Source of the DNA: Streptomyces formicae
Lineage (GTDB): Bacteria > Actinomycetota > Actinomycetes > Streptomycetales > Streptomycetaceae
Direction of reading: 5' to 3'
Assembly: GCF_022647665.1 (NCBI RefSeq)
Contig: NZ_CP071872.1
Location: 7,564,001-7,628,000 of the forward strand
DNA: 64,000 bases
The notes beneath the pieces are model-generated. The model ran no database searches. It was given only the letters and a program-made list of their open reading frames with translations, and was not told the origin of the DNA. A program made the translations under genes and the position numbers. The first letter of the stretch is position 1; each line of letters begins with the position of its first letter. Below are positions 34,313 through 44,325 of this stretch, in pieces.

Positions 34313-35376
34313 CAGATCTTCGCCCCCGCCAGGTCCTCGCCGGCGAAGGTGAAGCACCACGGGCTGCGGTAGTTCTGCCACCACTGCGGCCGAAGCCCTG
34401 TCGCCAGGAAGAGTTCTTCCAGGTGGCGGCGCATCGTGAGATGCCACTCGATCGTGTCCGACCCCGGGGTGCGGTAGATGTCCATGAACGGGTTGTGCGC
34501 CTGGTACGTCTGGAACCGGGGGAAGGTGGTGGTGACGGGCACGAAGTGCTTCAGGTTCTCGATCGCATCTTCGATCGGGTCGAGACCGACGATGTACGTG
34601 AAGTCGGTCGCCAGGTCCCGCTGCTTGGCCCGGCTGAGGGCGGTGACCATCTCGGCGGGGGTGAGCTTGGCCTTGGACTCCTTGAGGATCTGCCGCCGTT
34701 CGGTGAAGCACTCGGCGGTCAGCGTCAAGTGGAACGGGCCCAGACCGGCGGCGGCGTCCATACCCTCCTCGCTGGTCAGCACCGAGGACAGGAAGTGCAG
34801 AGTGCCTGTGCAGCCATTGCCGCGCATCGCCGAGCGCACCTCGGTCAGATGCTCGACGGCCAGGTGCTCGTACAGGAAGCAGCCAGTACACACCGTCACC
34901 GTCTCCACGGCCGACAGATCCTCCACCCCGGAGTTCGCGGCCAGCGCGGCGAGGTAGCCGGACAGGTCGAGGGCCCCGATCTTCGGGTCCGAGGCGTCTT
35001 CGAGGGTGTTGGGGCAGAACACGCAGCCGGTGCATTGAGATCGGGCGTTGGAGTTGAGGGTGAGCATCTTGGTGCCGTTACGCCAGTAGCCCAGCACCGC
35101 GTCGTCGTCCTCGATGCCGTCGACCTCCCCGACCTTCACCCCGCCCAGATTCAGTTCGTGCTCGTCCAGCTCGAACGATGAGTCCTGTCGGCCCAGGGAC
35201 AGGATCAGGAACATCGGTTGGTCAGGCCGGGAGTCCAGCCGGAGGCGGAACCGCATGCGCGGCTTGGCCAGCGGGGACCGGGCGCCGGACGCATTCAGCG
35301 CAATCAGCAGTACATCCTCAGTGTTGATGTTCCACTTGTGGGCCACCTGTTCCAGGTGGCGAACCGATTCGAGCAT
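34312..35376 (-). CDS. Radical-SAM-like protein with CX2CX2C motif
   Basis: A 354-residue protein with a radical-SAM-like layout and an unusual cluster loop. A 100-residue beta-rich N-terminal part precedes LNSNARSQCTGCVFCPN, giving cysteines 115, 118 and 121 as CX2CX2C instead of CX3CX2C. The next strand carries another pair, VTVCTGCFLYEH. Later segments (FHLTLTAECFTERRQILKESKAKLTPAEMVTALSRAKQRDLATDFTYIVGLDPIEDAIENLKHF) look like the second half of a radical-SAM barrel. ATG 35376 is preceded by AAAAGGGG. It is the first gene of the seven-gene operon. The radical-SAM call is inference; substrate unknown. Confidence 0.65.
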   Translation of the reverse strand: MLESVRHLEQVAHKWNINTEDVLLIALNASGARSPLAKPRMRFRLRLDSRPDQPMFLILSLGRQDSSFELDEHELNLGGVKVGEVDGIEDDDAVLGYWRNGTKMLTLNSNARSQCTGCVFCPNTLEDASDPKIGALDLSGYLAALAANSGVEDLSAVETVTVCTGCFLYEHLAVEHLTEVRSAMRGNGCTGTLHFLSSVLTSEEGMDAAAGLGPFHLTLTAECFTERRQILKESKAKLTPAEMVTALSRAKQRDLATDFTYIVGLDPIEDAIENLKHFVPVTTTFPRFQTYQAHNPFMDIYRTPGSDTIEWHLTMRRHLEELFLATGLRPQWWQNYRSPWCFTFAGEDLAGAKI

Positions 35377-35406
35377 CGCATTTCCCCTTTTCTCATCGGA
35401 TGTCGG

Positions 35407-35450
35407 GCAGTGCCAAGCCGATGGGGCCTCGCCCCTCCGGCTGGCACTGC
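35407..35450 (-). terminator. Long hairpin between the ATPase gene and the island operon
   Basis: A 44-base structure: GCAGTGCCA pairs with TGGCACTGC, then GCCG with CGGC past a bulged A, then GGGG with CCCC. It follows the ATPase gene stop and precedes the operon start, so it could terminate the first or attenuate the second. Confidence 0.6.
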
Positions 35451-35464
35451 GAAGGCGGTGCTGG

Positions 35465-35887
35465 TCAAGCCGGGAGAAGGGCCAGCGGAAGGCGGATGAC
35501 GATCCGTTTGCCTCCACTGGTCTCGTCCGCGGTCACCTCGTGGCTGCCATGGAACTCCGCGACGAGGGCCTTGACGAGGTGCAGGCCACGGCCACCGAGA
35601 TCGTGCGCGGTCGGCAGGGCCTTCGGCTTGAACGGATGGGCATCAGCGACGACCAGCGTGAGAGCGGCAGCGTCGATACCGAGATGGACTGCGGCAGTCG
35701 GCGACAGCACGGCCGCGTGCTGCACCACGTTGGTCACCAACTCGGTGACGATCAGGCAGGCCGTGGCGACGGTCTCCGCATCCAGCCCCCAGCCGGACAG
35801 GACCTTCGCAGTCTCGCGGCGTGCGAAAGGGACGTACTCGGCCGTGGAAACGACCTGGAACTCGTGGTGCAGCGGCGCATCGGTCAT
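35465..35887 (-). CDS. HATPase_c anti-sigma/RsbW-like ATP-binding protein
   Basis: A 140-residue GHKL-type ATP-binding protein of the RsbW/SpoIIAB-like class common in Streptomyces. The N box is ATACLIVTELVTNVVQHA (about 42-59), and DLGGRGLHLVKALV (about 96-109) forms the G box. Such proteins may act as anti-sigma kinases or with neighbouring XRE regulators. It sits between two XRE genes upstream and the accessory operon downstream on the same strand, suggesting that it helps regulate that operon. Confidence 0.85.
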   Translation of the reverse strand: MTDAPLHHEFQVVSTAEYVPFARRETAKVLSGWGLDAETVATACLIVTELVTNVVQHAAVLSPTAAVHLGIDAAALTLVVADAHPFKPKALPTAHDLGGRGLHLVKALVAEFHGSHEVTADETSGGKRIVIRLPLALLPA

Positions 35888-35968
35888 GGCTCAGCTCGCC
35901 CCTTCCCTCCAGGCGGGATCTCCGCCCGGGCCATGTCACCGAAGGTAAGCGGCATGTCACACAAGGGT

Positions 35969-35984
35969 GTTCACCGTGGTGAAC
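35969..35984. promoter_or_regulatory. Palindrome upstream of the ATPase gene
   Basis: GTTCACC-GT-GGTGAAC, a perfect 7-2-7 dyad 82 bases before the ATPase start, followed at 35986 by a related CTTCACC. A likely operator, perhaps for one of the XRE proteins encoded upstream; not linked to the CTGACG regulon. Confidence 0.5.
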
Positions 35985-36102
35985 CCTTCACCGTCGAGCC
36001 GATTAAGGGCAGGACGTACGGCGCAACGGCTCTCAGACGGTTACGAATCCAGTGAGGCACGCAGGCAGAGGTGCTCATGGTTCTGGTCGGCCGTTGCGCC
36101 GC

Positions 36103-37347
36103 TCAGGGCTGAATGCCCATCCGGTGGGCCAGTCCGCGCAGATCCCGGGCGACGTGGGAGGGCAGTTGGCGGTCCAGCAGGTCGGAAACGGTGTCGCGGA
36201 CCATCACGTTGGCGTGGATGCGCTGGGGAGCGACCCGTTCGGCGTCCAGCAGTTCGGCAACGGCCTCGGCGTCACGGCCGCGCAGGTGCGCCAGTGAGCG
36301 CCCGAGATCGGCATGGAAGGCTGCCTCCCGGCCGGGGGCTTGGAGGATCTGCGGGTGCACTCCGCTCCGTGCGGCGACGGCCTGGCCGTGAAGACCGAGG
36401 TCAGTGTTCAGGCTGACCTGGTGGATGCCGACGTTGGTGGGACCGAAGTTCAGGTGCCATGCCTTGGTCTCGCCGGTCCGTCCAGCCAGGTTGGCGGCCT
36501 CCGAAAGGTGTTCGGCCACCTCGCGGGCACGGTCGGTACCCGAACGGCCGACGTCCTGGGTCAGGCAGGTGGCCCGGATCAGGTGCAACTCCCCAAGCAG
36601 AGCGTGCGCCTCGCAGCCCGAAAGGTGGCGTTCGACCTCATCGGCGGATTGCCCGGCGCGGGCGAGGGCCTGGGCGGGGCTGCCTGCGGACATCAGCACA
36701 TGCGTGTGGAAGAACCCGGACAGTGCGGTGTAGATCGGGTCGTCCAGCTCGGCGATCGCCTCGCCTGCGCGGGTGAGGGCGATGAACGCCAGGTCGGTGT
36801 AGCCGAGGTTCTTCAGCAGCAGCGTGCAGGCCGGGTGGTAGGCGTCGGCCAGCAGTCTGAGCAGCGTCCGCCGGTGGGTGCCCCCGGCCGCCTCGGCGGC
36901 GGCGTGCAGGTCAGCCAGCAGGGCGGGCAGTGCGGCGGCGAGGGAGCCGTATTCGGCGGCGTGGTAGAGCCGGTTGGCCTCCTCGACCCGCGTGACCAGC
37001 ACCGAGGCTGGCACGGCGGGCGGGCGGCGGTCCGGCGGGGCGACCAGGGTCATGCCCATCAGCGCCAGGCGAAGCGCCGGGATCGCCTCGTGGGCGGAGT
37101 CGATGCGCGGGCCGGCCGGGGCGAACGGCTGTCCGGTCAGCTCGGACGGGGCGATCTGGAGAGCTTGGGCGAGTGAGGTGATGTGCGCCGTGCGGTCCAA
37201 GTGCCGGTGTCCGTTCTCCACCATCGACAAGAACCCGGCCGACAGCCCCGACAGCCCGGCCAGTGTCCGCAAGGACATGCCGCGCTGGCGGCGGGCCGAC
37301 CGAAGCCGCTGTCCGATGTGGCCCACGGGCTGTTCACTCATCAACAC
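36103..37347 (-). CDS. XRE-family regulator with TPR-like C-terminal domain
   Basis: A 414-residue protein with an N-terminal HTH (IGQRLRSARRQRGMSLRTLAGLSGLSAGFLSMVENGHRHLDR, about 10-51) and a long alpha-helical remainder with TPR-like helix pairs (RLYHAAEYGSLAAALPALLADLHAAAEAAGG and later repeats). This design is abundant in Streptomyces and often lies beside ATP-binding or DUF397-type partners. GTG 37347 has GGAGGAG at a good 5-nt spacing; the ATG two codons later is an alternative. It precedes the ATPase gene on the same strand. The ligand sensed is unknown. Confidence 0.85.
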   Translation of the reverse strand: MLMSEQPVGHIGQRLRSARRQRGMSLRTLAGLSGLSAGFLSMVENGHRHLDRTAHITSLAQALQIAPSELTGQPFAPAGPRIDSAHEAIPALRLALMGMTLVAPPDRRPPAVPASVLVTRVEEANRLYHAAEYGSLAAALPALLADLHAAAEAAGGTHRRTLLRLLADAYHPACTLLLKNLGYTDLAFIALTRAGEAIAELDDPIYTALSGFFHTHVLMSAGSPAQALARAGQSADEVERHLSGCEAHALLGELHLIRATCLTQDVGRSGTDRAREVAEHLSEAANLAGRTGETKAWHLNFGPTNVGIHQVSLNTDLGLHGQAVAARSGVHPQILQAPGREAAFHADLGRSLAHLRGRDAEAVAELLDAERVAPQRIHANVMVRDTVSDLLDRQLPSHVARDLRGLAHRMGIQP

Positions 37348-37427
37348 CCGCTCTCCTCCGATGTGTTCAGTCGTAGCGTAAGGTCGAAGGCTTCTGTCTG
37401 CAGGGCGCTTTGGGCCAAGCGGCAGAC

Positions 37428-38555
37428 TCAGCGGAGCCCGGTTCGCTCGGCGAGCCGGGCCAGCACTTCGGCCTGGGCCTGGTTGCTGGCGCGGGCGGGC
37501 AGGGCCGCGATCAGTTCGCGGGCGAAGGGGTCCAAGCGCAGCCTCAGTGGCGCGGCTGCCTCGGCCTCGGCCAAGTCGGTGATGGCCTGGGCTGTGTCCC
37601 CTTGCCGGGCCGCAGCTGCTGCCGCGACCCGCAAAAGCCTGGATCGTGCGGCAGGAGACAGCGCTGCCGACTCCGCCGCGCGGGCGTGCTCGGCAGCCTC
37701 GTCCGGGGCGCCGTGCTCGACGGCGACTGCGGCTCGGGCCGCAGCCACGGTCGCCAGAGACTGCTCGTCCACGGCCCGCCGGGCGGCTGCGGACAGCAGT
37801 TCTTCGGCCCGCCGACGACGCCCGGCCATCGCCTGGGCAAAGGCCGTCAGCACTCGCAGGTCCGTGTCATCTCCGGCACCCTCGGCGCGAGCCGCGCGGG
37901 CCAGCGCATACTCCGGCAGGCCCAAGTCGATCAGCAGCCGCACCTCTTCCACCAGCACCGGCAACGGCTCGGCCACCCCGGGGCGGGCCCGGTGCAGCAT
38001 CATCCAGGCCAGATCCCGGTACCCCAAACGCCGCAGCAGCCCCGCGGCCAGGACGTGTGCCTGGACCCGCAGTTGCTCGCCCTGCTCTCTTCCGGCTGAG
38101 GGCAGTACGGGCACTACCTGGTCCGCGGCCCGGATCAAATCGGGCAGCGCACGAGCGAGGGTGTGCTCGTCGCCCGCCGCCTCGGCTGCGGCAGCAGCCT
38201 GCATACGGGAAGCGAGATCGCCAACCAGCCCAGCAGAAGTGGGCGTGCTCTGCGGCTGGGCGAGCTGGCGTCGCAGGTGGAAGGCAATCGCCCGCACGGA
38301 CGCGTGCTCGTCCCCTGCCGGAGGGTAGGGCTGCCCGGTCAGCTCGCCAGGATCCAGCCGCAGAGCGCCGGCCAGGGCAGCCAGCGGGCCGCGGCGGTCC
38401 ATCCAGTCCCGGCCGGTCTCCCACTGCATGACGTGCGCCGGGGACACACCGGCCCTGGCAGCGAGGTCCTCCCTGGCTAGCCCCCGCCGCATCCGCCAGG
38501 CAGCCAGACGCGCCCCGATCGGGGTACTGGTAACCGCCTCGTCCCGCTCGCCCAT
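37428..38555 (-). CDS. Second XRE-family regulator with TPR-like domain
   Basis: A 375-residue paralogue in layout of the preceding regulator. The HTH is IGARLAAWRMRRGLAREDLAARAGVSPAHVMQWETGRDWMDRRG (about 13-56), followed by LDPGELTGQPYPPAG, a phrase nearly shared with its neighbour, and helical repeats to the C-terminus. ATG 38555 is used; a GTG one codon upstream is possible and neither has a clear ribosome-binding site. The two genes are 80 bases apart and co-directional with the ATPase and the seven-gene operon, forming a regulatory block. Confidence 0.83.
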   Translation of the reverse strand: MGERDEAVTSTPIGARLAAWRMRRGLAREDLAARAGVSPAHVMQWETGRDWMDRRGPLAALAGALRLDPGELTGQPYPPAGDEHASVRAIAFHLRRQLAQPQSTPTSAGLVGDLASRMQAAAAAEAAGDEHTLARALPDLIRAADQVVPVLPSAGREQGEQLRVQAHVLAAGLLRRLGYRDLAWMMLHRARPGVAEPLPVLVEEVRLLIDLGLPEYALARAARAEGAGDDTDLRVLTAFAQAMAGRRRRAEELLSAAARRAVDEQSLATVAAARAAVAVEHGAPDEAAEHARAAESAALSPAARSRLLRVAAAAAARQGDTAQAITDLAEAEAAAPLRLRLDPFARELIAALPARASNQAQAEVLARLAERTGLR

Positions 38556-38558
38556 CAC

Positions 38559-38871
38559 CAGGTTGCTCGCATACTCACTCGCCCGGATTCAATGATCCTC
38601 CAGGACAAGACGCGCTCACCCCCACGCGGAGCCCCCCGTGCTGAGCTGCATGTGCCCTGCGCGCGACACAGTAGTCACGCGAACGAAGTCCACGCGAACG
38701 GGCAGGCGACAGGCGGTGACTCGCCAATGCCTACAGCAGGGTGGGCGGTCGGGGTCGAGAACCTGATCGACGAGGTCGCAGGTCTCAGGGGCGTCGTGCA
38801 CGGCACCGGACCCCTCTCACCAGCGGCGGTAGCCGCCGATGTCGCAGATGGCTTGACCCGAACGACAGGCG
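38559..38871. other. Gene-free stretch
   Basis: About 310 bases between the divergent-strand context of the XRE gene and the lipoprotein gene. The short frames here have neither family resemblance nor the third-position bias of real genes. No clear terminator or palindrome was seen. It may hold the right edge of the accessory island. Confidence 0.4.
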
Positions 38872-39414
38872 CTAGCCGACGTGGACGGTGCGGGTCGCAC
38901 TGACGACCTTGCACTTCCTGGAGTCGGTTCCCTCGCCGGAGCCGGAGTAGGGGGCGCTCGCCTCCGTGAAGTACGACTCGTTCCCCGCGACCGTGATGTC
39001 CTCGATCGTGTCGACGAAGGGGGCGGAGGCGGGGGTGTCGCCCTCGAAGTGCACCGTGATGTCGTAGGTCTGGGACACGGCGGTGGTGTTGTCGATGAGG
39101 AGCTGGCCCCGGACGTTCTTGGCGGCGGGGTCGATGGAGCAGAAGTCGACCTCGACGTCGCTCATCGCGTCGACGGGGGTGGGGACGGCGGTGGGGGTGG
39201 GGGCGGCCGTGACACCACCGCCGCCTGTGGTGACGCCGTCGTCGGTGTCGGGGTCGCCGTGGCTGCCGCCGCTCGTGAACCCGCCCGAGCCGGAGCTCGA
39301 CGAGCCGGAGGTGCTGTCGTCGTCGCAGCCGCCGCCGCGGGAGCCGCGGGCGCCGGTGAGTGTGACGAGGACGATGCCGAAGACGGCGATGGCTCTGATG
39401 TGACGCGGCTTCAC
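38872..39414 (-). CDS. Putative secreted lipoprotein between island and afsK
   Basis: A 180-residue exported protein. A hydrophobic signal (IRAIAVFGIVLVTLTGA) is followed by GGGCDDD, which may be a lipobox, then a Ser/Gly/Thr/Pro-rich linker to about residue 85. The mature domain (VEVDFCSIDPAAKNVRGQLLIDNTTAVSQTYDITVHFEGD ... SRKCKVVSATRTVHVG) is a beta-sandwich-like unit with two cysteines likely to form a disulfide. The family is not one I can name. Its position next to afsK suggests it is the counterpart of the gene lying between afsS and afsK in S. coelicolor; this is inferred from position only. Confidence 0.7.
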   Translation of the reverse strand: MKPRHIRAIAVFGIVLVTLTGARGSRGGGCDDDSTSGSSSSGSGGFTSGGSHGDPDTDDGVTTGGGGVTAAPTPTAVPTPVDAMSDVEVDFCSIDPAAKNVRGQLLIDNTTAVSQTYDITVHFEGDTPASAPFVDTIEDITVAGNESYFTEASAPYSGSGEGTDSRKCKVVSATRTVHVG

Positions 39415-39499
39415 GAATTCAACCCCCCGTTGAACAGGCCCGTTTGACGTGACGGGTCCGCGTCACCCTACCGCTCGTGGCGCGATCCTTTCCCCCCAC

Positions 39500-39517
39500 C
39501 CCGCCCCTTCCCGAACC
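39500..39517. repeat. Copy of the CCCCGCCCCTTCCCGAAC interspersed repeat
   Basis: The same 18-base core seen twice, inverted, at 11948-11965 and 12100-12117, and again near 61270. Here it lies between the afsK stop and the lipoprotein start. Confidence 0.6.
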
Positions 39518-39539
39518 GCGTCCCCCGGACCCCCGCTCC

Positions 39540-41981
<2,442 letters not shown>

Positions 41982-42050
41982 CTCCCCGTACGGGCCATGT
42001 AGGTACGGCCCCGTCGACCCTGATTGTTCCTGCCGGAGGGCAGGGTTGCG

Positions 42051-42081
42051 AACCCGGGGGCGTTCCGGGGTGTCCCGGGTT
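42051..42081 (-). terminator. Hairpin between kbpA-like gene and afsK
   Basis: AACCCGGG pairs with CCCGGGTT across 15 bases, starting at the kbpA stop. It could terminate or reduce readthrough into afsK on the same strand. Confidence 0.5.
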
Positions 42082-42862
42082 ATTTTGACGGTTCGGCCAG
42101 GACCGCGAAGGCGGCGCCCTGGTCGTCCGTGAGCACCGCCATGCGTCCGTACGGAATGTCGAAGGGCGGTGCCGTGACGCGGCCGCCGAGCCGGGCCACC
42201 GCCTCCGCGGTGCCGTCGCAGTCGGCGACGGAGAAGTAGACGAGGAAGTGGCCGGGCATCTCGGCGGGGAACGCCTCGGTGATCACGCTGCGGCCGCCGA
42301 TCGCGGTGTCCTCACCCGGCTCCGTGCCCGCCGGTGACCACATCAGGTAGTCGATCGCCTCGTCGGGCAGCGGGGTGCCCTGGAAGCCGAAGACCTCGGC
42401 GTAGAAGCGGTCGACGGCCTCCTTCTCCCGTGTGTAGACCTCGGTCCAGCAGAACGATCCCGGCTCGTTCTGGACCTCGAATCCGGCCCGCTCGCCCTTC
42501 TGCCAGAGGCCGAAGACGGCGCCGCCGGGGTCCGCGGCGAGCGCCGTCGTACCGGAGCGGCCCACCGGCACCGGGGCCGTGATCACCTGGCCGCCGGCCT
42601 CGCCGATCTTCCGCGCGGTCCGCACGATGTCGTCGGTGGCGAAGGAGACGCCCCAGGTGGTGGGCATGCGGCCGTCGCGCTTGGGGACGAGGGCGGCGAC
42701 GCGTTTCCCGTCCAGGAACGCCTCGGTGTAGTGGCCGTACTGCTCACCGGCGTCCCTGCCGTACGTCCAGCCGAACAGGTCGCCGTAGAAGCGCTTGCCC
42801 GCCGCGAGATCGGGCAGCTGAGCGTCGGCCCAGCAGGGCATGCCCTCCGTGAACACGGCCAT
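42080..42862 (-). CDS. kbpA: KbpA-like AfsK-binding protein (two glyoxalase/VOC domains)
   Basis: A 260-residue protein with two VOC folds: MAVFTEGMPCWADAQLPDLAAGKRFYGDLFGWTYG at the start and NEPGSFCWTEVYTREKEAVDRFYAEVFGFQG from about 130. KbpA of S. coelicolor is a protein of about 252 aa that binds AfsK and inhibits its autophosphorylation, and I recall its gene beside afsK. Here the gene is immediately upstream of afsK on the same strand, 99 bases away, which supports the name. The name is from position and size; the fold itself is common among 27-kDa-antigen-like proteins. Confidence 0.72.
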   Translation of the reverse strand: MAVFTEGMPCWADAQLPDLAAGKRFYGDLFGWTYGRDAGEQYGHYTEAFLDGKRVAALVPKRDGRMPTTWGVSFATDDIVRTARKIGEAGGQVITAPVPVGRSGTTALAADPGGAVFGLWQKGERAGFEVQNEPGSFCWTEVYTREKEAVDRFYAEVFGFQGTPLPDEAIDYLMWSPAGTEPGEDTAIGGRSVITEAFPAEMPGHFLVYFSVADCDGTAEAVARLGGRVTAPPFDIPYGRMAVLTDDQGAAFAVLAEPSK

Positions 42863-42975
42863 GTCCCGACCCCTTCCTCAGCTTCCTCGGCGCGATCTGT
42901 GCGCGATCTGTGACGCCAGTCACAGTCAAGCGGAACGTGGTGTGCGCCGCACGCAGGTAGGGGCGATTGGTTGAG

Positions 42976-43009
42976 TTGTCCACCGAAGTTATCCACAGGC
43001 TGTTGATAA
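42976..43009. promoter_or_regulatory. DnaA-box cluster
   Basis: TTGTCCACC (42976-42984) and TTATCCACA (42989-42997) lie in tandem 13 bp apart, and TTATCAACA on the other strand (43001-43009) completes a group of three within 34 bases. These match the Streptomyces DnaA-box consensus TTGTCCACA closely. The group is in the divergent promoter region of kbpA and the TetR gene. Confidence 0.6.
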
Positions 43010-43080
43010 CACTATTGACCCACACGGGGGCGCACCCCATTTGCAGTCGGCCGAATCGCGCGCCGATCACCCCTCGGTAA

Positions 43081-43097
43081 GCTGACGGCATGACAGG
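43081..43097. promoter_or_regulatory. Degenerate regulon half-site over the TetR start codon
   Basis: GCTGACG-GCA-TGACAGG: a full left arm of the CTGACG operator and a right arm matching at four of seven positions. The ATG of the TetR gene (43090) lies within it. Weak evidence for autoregulation. Confidence 0.3.
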
Positions 43098-43737
43098 ACA
43101 AGTACGCACCGTCGACGGCCGCGTGGCCGGACGACGCGGCCAGGCGACGCGGCAGAAGCTGCTCGACTGCCTCAGCGAGATGCTCAGCTCCTCGCCGTAC
43201 CGGGACGTCAAGGTCATCGACGTGGCCCGCAAGGCGGGTACGTCACCCGCGACCTTCTACCAGTACTTCCCCGACGTCGAGGGCGCCGTCCTCGAGATCG
43301 CGGAGGAAATGGCCACCGAGGGCGCCGGGTTGACCGCACTGGTGTCCGGCCGCTCCTGGGTGGGCAAGGCCGGCTGGCAGACCTCCGAGGAGCTGGTCGA
43401 CGGCTTCCTCGACTTCTGGCGCAGGCACGATGCGATCCTGCGCGTCGTCGACCTCGGCGCGGCCGAGGGGGACAAACGGTTCTACAAGATCCGTATGAAG
43501 ATCCTGAACTCGGTCACCAACTCCCTTACGGAGGCGGTGAAGGAGCTCCAGTCCAAGGGCAAGGTCGACAAGGACGTGAGCCCGGCGGCGATGGCCGGCT
43601 CGCTGGTCGCGATGCTCGCAGCGGTGGCCTCGCACCAGAAGGGCTTCCAGACCTGGGGCGTCAAGCAGGCCGAACTGAAGCCGAACCTGGCGCTGTTGGT
43701 CCACTTGGGGATCACGGGCAAGAAGCCGACGAAGTAG
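43090..43737 (+). CDS. TetR-family transcriptional regulator
   Basis: A 215-residue TetR protein. Residues 14-60 are the DNA-binding domain (RRGQATRQKLLDCLSEMLSSSPYRDVKVIDVARKAGTSPATFYQYFPDVEGAVLEIAEEMA); the helical C-terminal part (LVDGFLDFWRRHDAILRVVDLGAAEGDKRFYKIRMKIL) binds an unknown ligand, often an acyl-CoA in relatives from such contexts. It is the only TetR gene in the window and lies between the two clusters of CTGACG palindromes, so it is the candidate repressor. A degenerate site covers its own start. Its neighbour kbpA is divergent. Confidence 0.88.
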   Translation: MTGQVRTVDGRVAGRRGQATRQKLLDCLSEMLSSSPYRDVKVIDVARKAGTSPATFYQYFPDVEGAVLEIAEEMATEGAGLTALVSGRSWVGKAGWQTSEELVDGFLDFWRRHDAILRVVDLGAAEGDKRFYKIRMKILNSVTNSLTEAVKELQSKGKVDKDVSPAAMAGSLVAMLAAVASHQKGFQTWGVKQAELKPNLALLVHLGITGKKPTK

Positions 43738-43833
43738 CGCCGCGGGAGCGCTGCGCTGTGCGCTTCCTGTCCGCGCCGCGCACCGCACTCGCCCGTCCGC
43801 CCGCTCTTCACCGCGGGTTGACGCCCCCCCGGC

Positions 43834-44325
43834 TTACGCCGCGACGTCTTCGCTCCGACGCGTCAGGCGGAAGACCCGGATCTCCCGCTCCACCCTCGCC
43901 TGGTACGTGGCGTACGGCGGCCAGAAGGCCAGCAGCACCCGCCACGCCTCCTCCCGTTCCGCCCCGGCGAGGAGCCGCGCGCGTACGGGGATGTCCCGCC
44001 CCTTCCAGCTCACCTCGGCGTCGGGATGCGCGAGCAGGTTCCCCGTCCAGGCCGGATGGCCGGTGCGGCCGAAGTTCGAGCCGACGAGGAGCCAGGTACC
44101 GGCCCCCTCCTCCGGCATGCACGCGAGCGGCGTACGGCGCGGCAGCCCGCTCCTGGCGCCCCGGGCCGTGAGCACGACACCCGGCAGCATCTGCGCGCTG
44201 AGCAGGACCTTTCCCCGGGTGAGCCGGTGCACGGCCCGGTCCATGGCCGGTACGACGTGCGGGGCGACCTTCGCGAAGGCCCGGGTCGACGAGACCTTCT
44301 GCACCAGCTTCACTCCCAGCGGCAT
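43834..44325 (-). CDS. F420-dependent nitroreductase-family (DDN-like) protein
   Basis: A 163-residue split beta-barrel protein of the deazaflavin-dependent nitroreductase group. Typical segments are RGKVLLSAQMLPGVVLTARGARSGLPRRTPLACMPEEG (about 40-77), GTWLLVGSNFGRTGHPAWTGNLLAHPDAEVSWKGRDIPVRARLL (about 79-122) and a C-terminal FWPPYATYQARVEREIRVFRLTR. ATG 44325 overlaps the acyl-CoA dehydrogenase stop by one base (TGATG), so the two are coupled and both under operator F. It likely reduces an enone or quinone-like group with F420H2. Confidence 0.86.
   Translation of the reverse strand: MPLGVKLVQKVSSTRAFAKVAPHVVPAMDRAVHRLTRGKVLLSAQMLPGVVLTARGARSGLPRRTPLACMPEEGAGTWLLVGSNFGRTGHPAWTGNLLAHPDAEVSWKGRDIPVRARLLAGAEREEAWRVLLAFWPPYATYQARVEREIRVFRLTRRSEDVAA

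Noticed and set aside
38592..38903. A 103-codon plus-strand ORF between XRE and lipoprotein genes
   Set aside because: No family resemblance, no ribosome-binding site, and its last part overlaps the lipoprotein gene antisense.
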